Source: an uncultured Rhodospirillales bacterium
GTDB taxonomy: Bacteria; Pseudomonadota; Alphaproteobacteria; RF32; CAG-239
Length of the DNA: 7,809 nt
Assembly: GCA_902795665.1 (NCBI GenBank)
Contig: CADBMA010000121.1
Location: forward strand, 1 to 7,809
Direction of reading: 5' to 3'
Part shown: positions 1 through 4,928 of the stretch, piece by piece
Numbering within the stretch: position 1 is the first letter of the stretch
How the letters are laid out: every line of letters begins with the position of its first letter
The notes under the pieces: generated by a model
Databases searched by the model: none
Seen by the model: only the letters and a program-made list of their open reading frames with translations
Told to the model about the DNA's origin: nothing
Position numbers and translations under genes: made by a program

Positions 1-1
1 T

Positions 2-346
2 ATGGATATGCCGCGTGATATTTCACCTTTAGCTAAAACACACCGCTCAAATCCTCGTCTGGTAGAGCATTTTGATGCTTATGTCGGCGGAATGGAAGTA
101 GGATGCGCATACTCTGAGCTTTCCAACCCGCTGGAGCAAAAAGCTCGCTTTGATGCACAATGCAAAGAACGTGAGGCCGGAGATGATGAGGCTCAAATGC
201 TTGATGAAGACTATGTTAATGCCCTTGAAAATGCCCTTCCCCCAACCGGAGGCATGGGTATGGGCATGGATCGTCTGGCCATCTTACTGACCGGTGCCGA
301 AACCATTCGTGATGTTATTGCCTTTCCGACACTGCGTAACAAATAA
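2..346 (+). CDS. lysS: Lysyl-tRNA synthetase, class II, C-terminal part (5' end outside window)
   Basis: This enzyme charges tRNA-Lys with lysine using ATP in the cytoplasm. Only the last 114 or so residues are visible; the reading frame is open at the left edge, so the first ATG here is probably internal. The segment holds the end of the class II catalytic core. ISPLAK is at about residues 7-12, followed by a stretch equivalent to the family's F-x-G-x-E-x-x-x-A-Y-[ST]-E-L (about 28-40) and by GDDEAQ at 60-65. PPTGG and the motif 3 GMGMGMDR are at 80-91, the DR being the ATP-contacting arginine, and IRDVIAFP lies near the end. Termination at LRNK matches the usual C-terminus, so the 3' end is intact. 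The next gene begins 11 bases later on the same strand, probably co-transcribed. Family assignment is very secure; choice of LysS over other class IIb enzymes rests on the PLAK, GDDEA and motif 3 context. Confidence 0.95.
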   Translation: MDMPRDISPLAKTHRSNPRLVEHFDAYVGGMEVGCAYSELSNPLEQKARFDAQCKEREAGDDEAQMLDEDYVNALENALPPTGGMGMGMDRLAILLTGAETIRDVIAFPTLRNK

Positions 347-357
347 GGAACACTAAC

Positions 358-1611
358 TTGGCGCGCCCTCGCAAAAAAAACGTCAGAAAAAAACAAACAA
401 AACTGACTAACAAGCAGCAGCTCCAATTGCAACTGCCATCTTGCAAGGCGCGCCCTCAAAAGGCTATATCCACCCCCAAAAAACTTCAAACAAAATTATC
501 ATGGAAGAAACTCTTTCCCAAGATTATGCTGTGCATCAATCTTGCACTATGCGTTGTTTTGCTATACTTATTAATTCATCAATACCTCAATCCACCTATA
601 AATAATTCTGCGACATCTACCTCTGCTGTTCCTGTTCCTGCTCCTGCAACAACAACTTCTTCTTCATCTCTTATTCCTGAAGACGAAAACACATTCTTAA
701 GCACCGCACTCAATAAAGATGAAGATAACGAAAGTAAAATGTTTATTCTTGAAAATAAACTAAGGGAAAACAATACCGCTTTTGAATTGCCTGATGAAAC
801 ACTGCAAAAAAATATTCCCCTTATTGATAATCTTAAATTGAGCGATGAACAATCATATGAACTTTATGAGGAATATTCTCCTGATGCAGACCATATCAAT
901 CAAGCACAAACAAACAACCTCACAACACATACACAACAACCCATCATTGTGATTGTAATTGATGATATGGGAATAAATATCAAGCGCACTCAGGATATTA
1001 TCAGCCTGCGCTATCCTTTAACTTCTTCATTTTTAACCTACGCCAGCAACCTGCAAACACAAATTAAGGCCGCACAAGATAGCGGACACGAAATTATGGC
1101 TCACGTACCAATGGAGCCGCAGATAATGCAAAACTTCATCCCCACAATGCTAACCACATCAATGAGTGATGAACAAATTACAACCACATTACAACAAATG
1201 TTAAAACATTTTCCGAATATTAAGGCCATAAACAACCATATGGGGAGCAAATTTACCGAAAACAAAAGATGTATGGATATTGTTATGCAGGAGCTTAGCC
1301 AAAAAAATCTGATATTTTTAGACTCTAAAACCACACAACATTCCGTGTGCGAAGCATCTGCCCAAAAATACAATATAAAACTCGTAACACGCAACGTCTT
1401 TTTGGACAATAAAGATGATTTTGATTATATTACATCACAATTGCATCAAACCGAGAAAATTGCCCGCAACAATGGCTATGCCATCGCCATCGGACACCCA
1501 AAATTGCAGACATATCGCGCCTTAAAAGCTTGGTTGCCGACTTTAGAAAAAAATGGATTTCAATTGCTTCACCTCAGCAAAGCTGCAGAATATATCAATC
1601 AAGAAAAATAA
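358..1611 (+). CDS. Divergent polysaccharide deacetylase family protein (YibQ-like), membrane-anchored
   Basis: A 417-residue protein of the divergent polysaccharide deacetylase family (Polysacc_deac_2, YibQ). The fold is a NodB-like metal-dependent deacetylase, but the true substrate is not established for most members. A very basic N-terminus (1-55) precedes one hydrophobic span (about 56-76). A low-complexity Pro/Thr/Ser and acidic linker (about 80-190) follows, then the catalytic domain (about 195-415). Motifs in order are IVIDDMG (D202, D203), HVPMEP (H249), NNHMGS (H294), LDSKT (D322) and AIGHPK (H380). All the expected metal-site positions appear present. The topology predicts a cytoplasmic N-terminus and a periplasmic domain. 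The start is TTG, chosen because a Shine-Dalgarno-like AGGAA lies about 7 bases upstream and the next in-frame Met (residue 57) falls inside the membrane span. An 11-base direct repeat (GGCGCGCCCTC at 360-370 and 447-457) encodes Ala-Arg-Pro twice in the basic region. It sits 11 bases after lysS, so an operon is likely. Confidence 0.9.
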   Translation: MARPRKKNVRKKQTKLTNKQQLQLQLPSCKARPQKAISTPKKLQTKLSWKKLFPKIMLCINLALCVVLLYLLIHQYLNPPINNSATSTSAVPVPAPATTTSSSSLIPEDENTFLSTALNKDEDNESKMFILENKLRENNTAFELPDETLQKNIPLIDNLKLSDEQSYELYEEYSPDADHINQAQTNNLTTHTQQPIIVIVIDDMGINIKRTQDIISLRYPLTSSFLTYASNLQTQIKAAQDSGHEIMAHVPMEPQIMQNFIPTMLTTSMSDEQITTTLQQMLKHFPNIKAINNHMGSKFTENKRCMDIVMQELSQKNLIFLDSKTTQHSVCEASAQKYNIKLVTRNVFLDNKDDFDYITSQLHQTEKIARNNGYAIAIGHPKLQTYRALKAWLPTLEKNGFQLLHLSKAAEYINQEK

Positions 1612-1624
1612 TCACAAAAAACCA

Positions 1625-1653
1625 TTGACGCTAGACAAAAAATGTGTGACAAT
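1625..1653 (+). promoter_or_regulatory. Candidate sigma-70-type promoter for the 191-residue hypothetical gene
   Basis: TTGACG (1625-1630) is separated by 17 bases from GACAAT (1648-1653). The -10 is preceded by TG one base away (1645-1646), an extended -10 arrangement. Transcription would begin around 1660, leaving a leader of about 20 bases with AGGAGA at 1668-1673. The spacing and -35 are good and the -10 is moderate. This is by inspection only; the gene could also be read through from the upstream operon. Confidence 0.45.
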
Positions 1654-1680
1654 CCCATCCGATATATAGGAGAAATAAAA

Positions 1681-2256
1681 ATGGATATTCTGGACGTAGA
1701 TCTGCAACAAATCAATTTTAAAAAACAAAACGCATTTCGGTTAATGGCAACCAAAGTCGGAGGAAAAGAATATTTTGATTGGACAATTGCCGATCCCGAC
1801 AAAGCCTCTATGATACACGATAGTTTGCGCCGTCTTCGCCGCCAGACCTTGCCCGATGAAGATAAAGAAAAATTACAAGACATTCTTCCTCCTATCATTG
1901 TTGCTGCCAACAAAGATAACAATACAATTGAAACTATGTATTATGCCAGTGAAAAAGATAATACACCGGAAAATTTGCAAAAGCTATCTGCTATGAAATC
2001 GCGCATATCTATAGAGTTTCATAAATTCACAACACTTTATTTTGAAAAAAACAAAACATCTACATTTGATGGCATTTTTTCTGAAAGTGAACAACAAGCT
2101 GCTCTATATGACAGCATTCCTGATGCTGAATTATTCAAGTCTCCCAGAAATATGTCCGAGGCCAACATGAGACGGGCAATCTTAGAAGCTCGTAAAGCCA
2201 AGGCACCTAAAGGCAGTTACGAGTGGTCGCAATATCGCCATTTCTTAGGATACTGA
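1681..2256 (+). CDS. Hypothetical soluble protein, 191 residues
   Basis: I do not recognise this protein. The start at 1681 is chosen because AGGAGA ends 7 bases upstream; an in-frame ATG at 1642 lies ahead of this site, has no such site of its own and overlaps the candidate promoter. No signal peptide or membrane span is visible, so it is probably cytoplasmic. The N-terminal part (1-40) is mixed and contains KEYFDW (29-34). Residues 41-75 are charged and helical-looking, with RRLRRQ at 50-55. The middle (95-125) is Lys-rich. The C-terminal part (155-191) is basic, with repeated Ala/Arg/Lys and the aromatic ending YEWSQYRHFLGY. Composition is like that of its neighbours, with no sign of recent transfer. 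It stands between a deacetylase-family gene and an OmpA-type lipoprotein gene, has its own likely promoter and ends just before a terminator, so it may be a single-gene unit. It is probably a lineage-restricted protein. No function is proposed. Confidence 0.75.
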   Translation: MDILDVDLQQINFKKQNAFRLMATKVGGKEYFDWTIADPDKASMIHDSLRRLRRQTLPDEDKEKLQDILPPIIVAANKDNNTIETMYYASEKDNTPENLQKLSAMKSRISIEFHKFTTLYFEKNKTSTFDGIFSESEQQAALYDSIPDAELFKSPRNMSEANMRRAILEARKAKAPKGSYEWSQYRHFLGY

Positions 2257-2272
2257 TTATCAAAAACCCCAC

Positions 2273-2302
2273 AAAAAAATATCCATAAACGGATATTTTT
2301 TT
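2273..2302 (+). terminator. Intrinsic terminator after the 191-residue hypothetical gene
   Basis: A perfect 12-bp inverted repeat: A7-TATCC (2273-2284) and GGATA-T7 (2291-2302) with a 6-base loop ATAAAC. The right arm supplies the T-run. It lies 16 bases after the TGA stop. The stem is AT-rich, with only two G-C pairs, so it may be moderate in strength. Confidence 0.7.
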
Positions 2303-2322
2303 ATAAATAATATTTTAATCAA

Positions 2323-2350
2323 TTAACATTACTATTATGCTGGTTTAATA
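2323..2350 (+). promoter_or_regulatory. Weak candidate promoter for the OmpA-type lipoprotein gene
   Basis: The gene follows a terminator and so needs its own promoter within 2303-2372. The best hexamers seen are TTAACA (2323-2328) and TTAATA (2345-2350), 16 bases apart; a TGG-TTTAAT extended -10 overlaps the second. The whole stretch is AT-rich, so chance matches are likely and the exact position is uncertain. Confidence 0.3.
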
Positions 2351-2372
2351 AATTCAACTTGAGGAATACAAC

Positions 2373-3014
2373 ATGAAAAAATCTCTTATTTGCAGCTTAG
2401 TTGCCGCATCACTGCTTTCTGCTTGCGCCACCAATCCATACAGCGGCGAAAGCCAAGTCGCCAAAACCGCATGGGGAACCGGCATAGGAACAGCCGCCGG
2501 TGCAGGTATCGGCGCACTTATCGGTGGCAAAAAAGGAGCTCTTATAGGTGCTGCCAGTGGTGCCGCTTTGGGTGCCGGAACCGGAGCCTATATGGACATT
2601 CAAGCTCGTAAATTGCGTCAAGAACTCCTAAATACAGGAGTGCAAGTTCAAAATGTAGACGGACAAATCTATTTGATTATGCCCGGAAACATCACTTTTG
2701 ACAGTAACGACGCCACCATTAAGCCGGCATTTCAACCTGTTTTGAATTCCATCGCCAAAGTTGTCAAAGAATATAACAAAACTCTCATTCAAGTTAACGG
2801 TTATACCGATAGCACCGGAAGCGCTGCACTCAATAACTCTTTATCTTTAATGCGAGCAAACTCTATCTCTAATTATCTTAAAATTCAGGGCGTTGATGCC
2901 GGACGCATTGTCGCCAACGGATACGGTTCTTCAAACCCAATTGCTTCTAACAGCACCGCCGCCGGACGCGAACAGAATCGACGCGTCGAAATGGTTTTGA
3001 TAAACAAACAATAG
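2373..3014 (+). CDS. OmpA-family outer-membrane lipoprotein with glycine zipper (YiaD-like)
   Basis: A 213-residue lipoprotein expected to be anchored in the outer membrane and to bind peptidoglycan non-covalently. The signal peptide is MKK plus a hydrophobic run, ending in the lipobox LSAC with Cys18 as the lipidated residue. Position +2 is Ala rather than Asp, which by the Lol rule favours the outer membrane. Residues about 36-73 are a glycine zipper (repeated GxxxG/A, including GTGIGTAAGAGIG and GALIGG), which may insert in or pack against the membrane. The OmpA C-terminal domain spans about 95-212. It has ITFDSND (107-113), GYTDSTGS (143-150, with the diaminopimelate-contacting Asp146), LSLMRA (157-162, with Arg161) and the closing GREQNRRVE (198-206). 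These are the expected peptidoglycan-binding residues. GAGGAA lies 6 bases before the ATG. It is flanked by terminators on both sides, so it is probably monocistronic. The architecture matches YiaD-type proteins rather than Pal, which lacks the zipper. The exact role is not settled by sequence. Confidence 0.92.
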   Translation: MKKSLICSLVAASLLSACATNPYSGESQVAKTAWGTGIGTAAGAGIGALIGGKKGALIGAASGAALGAGTGAYMDIQARKLRQELLNTGVQVQNVDGQIYLIMPGNITFDSNDATIKPAFQPVLNSIAKVVKEYNKTLIQVNGYTDSTGSAALNNSLSLMRANSISNYLKIQGVDAGRIVANGYGSSNPIASNSTAAGREQNRRVEMVLINKQ

Positions 3015-3034
3015 AAATTGTTTGTCACCAAATG

Positions 3035-3065
3035 AAAACTCCCAATAATTTTTGGGAGTTTTTTT
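3035..3065. terminator. Shared bidirectional terminator between the lipoprotein gene and xerD
   Basis: An 11-bp perfect stem, AAAACTCCCAA (3035-3045) and TTGGGAGTTTT (3052-3062), with a 6-base loop. On the plus strand it is followed by more T (to 3065). On the minus strand the arm ends in TTTT and then C-ATTT. It serves both convergent genes; the xerD stop codon (3065-3067) starts at the last base of the plus-strand T-run. Confidence 0.85.
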
Positions 3066-3970
3066 CATTTAATAAGTTTTTTGCGTTTAGCCAAGGGATG
3101 ATTGCGCCTCACCTCATCACGCAATTGATCTGATATTATATGCGTATAAATTTCAGTTGTAGCAATGTCTTCATGTCCCAGCATTTTTTGCAAACTTCGC
3201 AGATTTACCTTGCGGCTCAATAAATGGGTTGCAAAAGAGTGCCGCAAGACATGGGGCGAAACTTTTTCAGGCGAAATACCGGCTTTAACAGCCAAATTTT
3301 TAATATTTTTAAAAAATCCATCGCGAGTAATGTGTCCCTCCGCCGCATGAAGCGATGGAAAAAGCCACCGTGACTTATTTCCATTAAGATACCTTTCCCG
3401 ATATATTTTATAATTTTTAATTTCATCTATAGCAGCTTGTGCCACCGGTACGATTCTCTCCTTGCTTCCTTTACCAAATATCATAATTTGTTTTTGCTCA
3501 TAATTAATACAGTTTTCCGGCATACCAACCAGTTCCGAAACCCGCAATCCGCAAGCATACATCAGTTTAAGCATTGCAACGGCCCGATACCCTGAAAAAT
3601 TTTCGCTATTTTCTGCCGCTGCAAACAACTTTTTTATCTCATCTTCCGTCAAAAACTTCGGCAAAGGCTTATCTAGCCGCGGTGATAAAACATCAGCTGC
3701 AGGATTATCCTTAATTTTCTTATCCAAAAATAAAAATTTATAAAATTCCCGAATCGCCGAAAGTTTGCGCGCAATTGTTTTTGCGCTGATGCCGCGATAA
3801 TTTAAATCAGCAATAAAATTACTAATATCTGCACCCTGAACTTCAAGCTCGTCTTTACCGACAAACTCGCAAAATTGCTCCAAATCGCGGCGATACGCCG
3901 CAATTGTGTTAGCTGCAGCCCCTTTTTCGGTCGCAATCATATTGAGAAAATGTTTAATATTGGCAACCAT
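3065..3970 (-). CDS. xerD: Site-specific tyrosine recombinase XerD
   Basis: XerD works with XerC at the dif site, under FtsK control, to resolve chromosome dimers before division. The protein has 301 residues, the usual length. The N-terminal SAM-like core-binding domain (about 1-90) includes NTIAAYRRDL (21-30). The catalytic domain (about 105-290) has all tyrosine-recombinase residues: Arg143 in CGLRVSELVG, Lys167 in GKGSKER, His240 and Arg243 in HVLRHSFATHLL, His266 in LGHEDIATT and the nucleophile Tyr275 in IYTHI. The linker SPRLDKPLPKFLTEDE (96-111) and the ending NHPLA (290-294) resemble XerD rather than XerC. This is judged from memory, and XerC remains a minor alternative. No clear ribosome-binding site precedes the ATG. 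The start abuts the TAG stop of the small upstream membrane-protein gene, so translation is probably coupled. It ends in the shared terminator and is convergent with the lipoprotein gene. Nothing suggests a phage or transposon integrase: the neighbours are housekeeping genes. Confidence 0.93.
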   Translation of the reverse strand: MVANIKHFLNMIATEKGAAANTIAAYRRDLEQFCEFVGKDELEVQGADISNFIADLNYRGISAKTIARKLSAIREFYKFLFLDKKIKDNPAADVLSPRLDKPLPKFLTEDEIKKLFAAAENSENFSGYRAVAMLKLMYACGLRVSELVGMPENCINYEQKQIMIFGKGSKERIVPVAQAAIDEIKNYKIYRERYLNGNKSRWLFPSLHAAEGHITRDGFFKNIKNLAVKAGISPEKVSPHVLRHSFATHLLSRKVNLRSLQKMLGHEDIATTEIYTHIISDQLRDEVRRNHPLAKRKKLIK

Positions 3971-4114
3971 CTATTTTGCAAAAGTATTAGCAATTGTTTC
4001 TTCCACAAGCTCTTCTTCCAAAGGCATTTCTTGTGAAACAGCCCACAGCAGAGCAACCAAAAGCAGTGCCACTAAAACATATAGCCATGTATAATTTTTC
4101 TTGCGATTTAGCAT
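3971..4114 (-). CDS. Small single-span membrane protein, 47 residues, coupled to xerD
   Basis: A short gene not previously named to my knowledge. The product begins MLNRKKNYTW, has one hydrophobic span at about residues 11-27 (leucine/valine/alanine-rich, ending ALLWAV), and then an acidic tail (PLEEELVEET). The positive N-terminus predicts N-in topology with the acidic tail outside the cytoplasm. AAGGA lies 7 bases upstream of the chosen ATG; an in-frame ATG six codons earlier (4132) would give 53 residues but would put this site inside the coding sequence. The TAG stop is immediately followed by the xerD ATG, strong support for a real translated gene and for coupling. Role unknown. A leaderless or non-coding upstream region for xerD is the alternative, but the Shine-Dalgarno site, the clean membrane topology and the stop/start contact all favour coding. 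Confidence 0.72.
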   Translation of the reverse strand: MLNRKKNYTWLYVLVALLLVALLWAVSQEMPLEEELVEETIANTFAK

Positions 4115-4141
4115 AAACTTGTCCTTTTCCATAAAAAAAGA

Positions 4142-4169
4142 TTGATAAAATTTAAACTGTTTATATTAT
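4142..4169 (+). promoter_or_regulatory. Candidate promoter for aroK
   Basis: TTGATA (4142-4147) and TATTAT (4164-4169) are 16 bases apart, placing the start of transcription near 4176 and giving a leader of about 25 bases. The region between the two divergent genes is short and AT-rich, so the hexamer choice is tentative. Confidence 0.4.
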
Positions 4170-4189
4170 GTCGATAATATTCAAAACAA
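4160..4189 (-). promoter_or_regulatory. Candidate promoter for the small membrane protein and xerD
   Basis: Read on the minus strand, TTGTTT (4189-4184) and TATAAA (4165-4160) are 18 bases apart. The -10 overlaps that proposed for aroK on the other strand, so the two divergent promoters would compete or be controlled together. Assigned by inspection in AT-rich DNA. Confidence 0.35.
4163..4180. repeat. Perfect inverted repeat in the divergent xerD/aroK promoter region
   Basis: ATATTAT (4163-4169), spacer GTCG, ATAATAT (4174-4180). The two 7-base arms are exact inverse complements. The element overlaps the proposed -10 boxes of both divergent promoters, which is where a repressor site would act. 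AT-rich palindromes arise easily by chance, so operator function is only a suggestion. Confidence 0.5.
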
Positions 4190-4201
4190 AGATTAAAAGC
4201 A

Positions 4202-4741
4202 ATGCAAATTGATAAAATAATTTTATTAGTAGGATTGATGGGAAGCGGAAAAACCAGTGTTGGCAAGCGTTTGGCCAAAAAATTAGCCCTTCCTTTTATC
4301 GACGGCGATCAAGAAATTGAAAAAGCCGCCGGTTTACCATTGGTTGATGTTCTCAAATGCTTTGGTGAAGAAGAATACCGCGCCGGCGAAACTCGAGTCA
4401 TGCACCGCCTTTTGCAAGGACAACCCTGCGTATTGGCCTCGGGAGGAGGTTCTTTCGTACCCCAACAAACACGCGATTTGGCCAAACAACACGCCATTAC
4501 TATATGGCTAAAAGCCGATGTTGATACTCTTTATCATCGCACCTACGGACGCAAACATCGCCCCTTCTTAAAAGGCAATGATTCCCACCTTAAAAGCAAG
4601 CTGGAACACTATATAAGCGAAGAATATCCCTATTATTCCGAAGCCGATATTGTGGTTGAAACCAAAGACGAAGCTGTAGAAACAACCGTATATCGAGTAA
4701 TCTCAGCCATCAAAGGTTTTGTTAATCACAAAAAACAATAA
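4202..4741 (+). CDS. aroK: Shikimate kinase
   Basis: Phosphorylates shikimate at the 3-hydroxyl with ATP, the fifth step of the cytoplasmic shikimate pathway to chorismate and aromatic amino acids. It has 179 residues, a normal length. Visible elements are the P-loop GLMGSGKTS (11-19), the shikimate-site FIDGDQEIE (32-40, Asp34 and Asp36), Arg60 in EEYRAGE (58-63), the GGG of LASGGGS (78-84), and the lid arginines in GRKHRPFL (116-123, Arg120). One difference stands out. In the C-terminal motif that normally reads R-x-P-x-Y before the final Ala-Asp, this protein reads EEYPYYSEAD (140-149), with Glu141 where a substrate-binding Arg (Arg139 in E. coli AroK) is expected. The start codon has only a weak purine-rich site upstream (GATTAAAAG). 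Divergence from xerD agrees with an arrangement familiar in alphaproteobacteria, but aroB, the usual downstream partner, is absent here: rpsB follows instead. The family call is secure; full activity is less certain because of residue 141. Confidence 0.93.
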   Translation: MQIDKIILLVGLMGSGKTSVGKRLAKKLALPFIDGDQEIEKAAGLPLVDVLKCFGEEEYRAGETRVMHRLLQGQPCVLASGGGSFVPQQTRDLAKQHAITIWLKADVDTLYHRTYGRKHRPFLKGNDSHLKSKLEHYISEEYPYYSEADIVVETKDEAVETTVYRVISAIKGFVNHKKQ

Positions 4742-4749
4742 AAAAACTC

Positions 4750-4775
4750 TTTACAAATTGTAAAATTGTTGTAAA
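4750..4775. repeat. Three TTGTAAA half-sites between aroK and the rpsB leader
   Basis: TTTACAA (4750-4756) and TTGTAAA (4758-4764) form a perfect palindrome around one base, and a further direct copy TTGTAAA lies at 4769-4775. The two direct copies are spaced 11 bases start to start, about one helical turn. This resembles a repeated protein-binding site just upstream of the rpsB promoter region. The third copy could equally supply a TTGTAA -35 hexamer, followed after 17 bases by AATAAT (4792-4797). Confidence 0.5.
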
Positions 4776-4777
4776 AA

Positions 4778-4804
4778 GACTGCGGATTACGAATAATCGG
4801 AGTC
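4778..4804 (+). other. Hairpin-forming inverted repeat upstream of the rpsB -10 box
   Basis: GACT (4778-4781) pairs with AGTC (4801-4804). Inside these, GATTA (4785-4789) pairs with TAATC (4794-4798) around a CGAA tetraloop, with a small asymmetric internal loop between the two helices. No T-run follows directly, so it is not a standard terminator. It lies upstream of the likely transcription start and may be a DNA-level site or a read-through RNA structure in the aroK transcript. Confidence 0.4.
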
Positions 4805-4812
4805 CGTAACTT

Positions 4813-4818
4813 TATAAT
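4813..4818 (+). promoter_or_regulatory. -10 element of the likely rpsB-tsf promoter
   Basis: A consensus TATAAT sits about 110 bases before the rpsB start. No good -35 hexamer lies at 16-18 bases; TTACGA (4787-4792) is 20 bases away. An activator or the upstream TTGTAAA repeats might compensate. Transcription would begin near 4825, just ahead of the structured leader. Confidence 0.5.
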
Positions 4819-4823
4819 AATTA

Positions 4824-4928
4824 CACACGCAGATCAGCGAGGTTTGTCCGCAAGCTTTCGCTCCGGTGCTTAAGTTTCTTAAGCCGACAGTCTGCGGAGG
4901 TTTAACCGGAAAACAAAAGGATATAAAA
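4824..4928 (+). promoter_or_regulatory. Structured rpsB mRNA leader, candidate S2 autoregulatory element
   Basis: No gene lies between aroK and rpsB (187 bases). The part after the TATAAT box has several exact complementary segments. P1 is CGCAGA (4828-4833) with TCTGCG (4891-4896). P2 is AGCGAGG (4836-4842) with TTTCGCT (4856-4862), including two G-U pairs. P3 is GCTTAAG (4868-4874) with CTTAAGC (4878-4884), closing a TTT loop. Together they make a three-way junction. TCCGGT (4862-4867) is also complementary to ACCGGA (4905-4910), which would form a pseudoknot ending 5 bases before the Shine-Dalgarno AAAGGA (4916-4921). Further, TCCGCA (4847-4852, in the P2 loop) matches TGCGGA (4893-4898), competing with P1 for the same strand. 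S2 is known to repress rpsB-tsf through its 5' leader in E. coli; this fold is my hand pairing and has not been matched to a known family. Confidence 0.55.

Noticed and set aside
360..457. GGCGCGCCCTC repeat as an engineered cloning scar or mobile repeat
   Set aside because: Both copies are in frame in the basic N-terminus of the YibQ-like protein and code for Ala-Arg-Pro; only 11 bases match and no foreign sequence lies between them.
1642..1680. 13-codon upstream extension of the 191-residue protein
   Set aside because: It overlaps the candidate promoter, lacks a ribosome-binding site and leaves AGGAGA inside the coding region; 1681 is the better start.
3065..3970. Mobile-element or integron integrase
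   Set aside because: The tyrosine recombinase has normal XerD length and motifs, housekeeping neighbours on both sides, and no att-like repeats, tRNA or cargo genes nearby.
4778..4804. Rho-independent terminator for aroK
   Set aside because: The hairpin has an internal loop and a weak AT core, and it is followed by CGTAAC rather than a T-run.
4866..4928. 21-codon upstream extension of rpsB from GTG
   Set aside because: It lies in the structured leader, has no Shine-Dalgarno site, and the true S2 N-terminus with a good ribosome-binding site starts at 4929.
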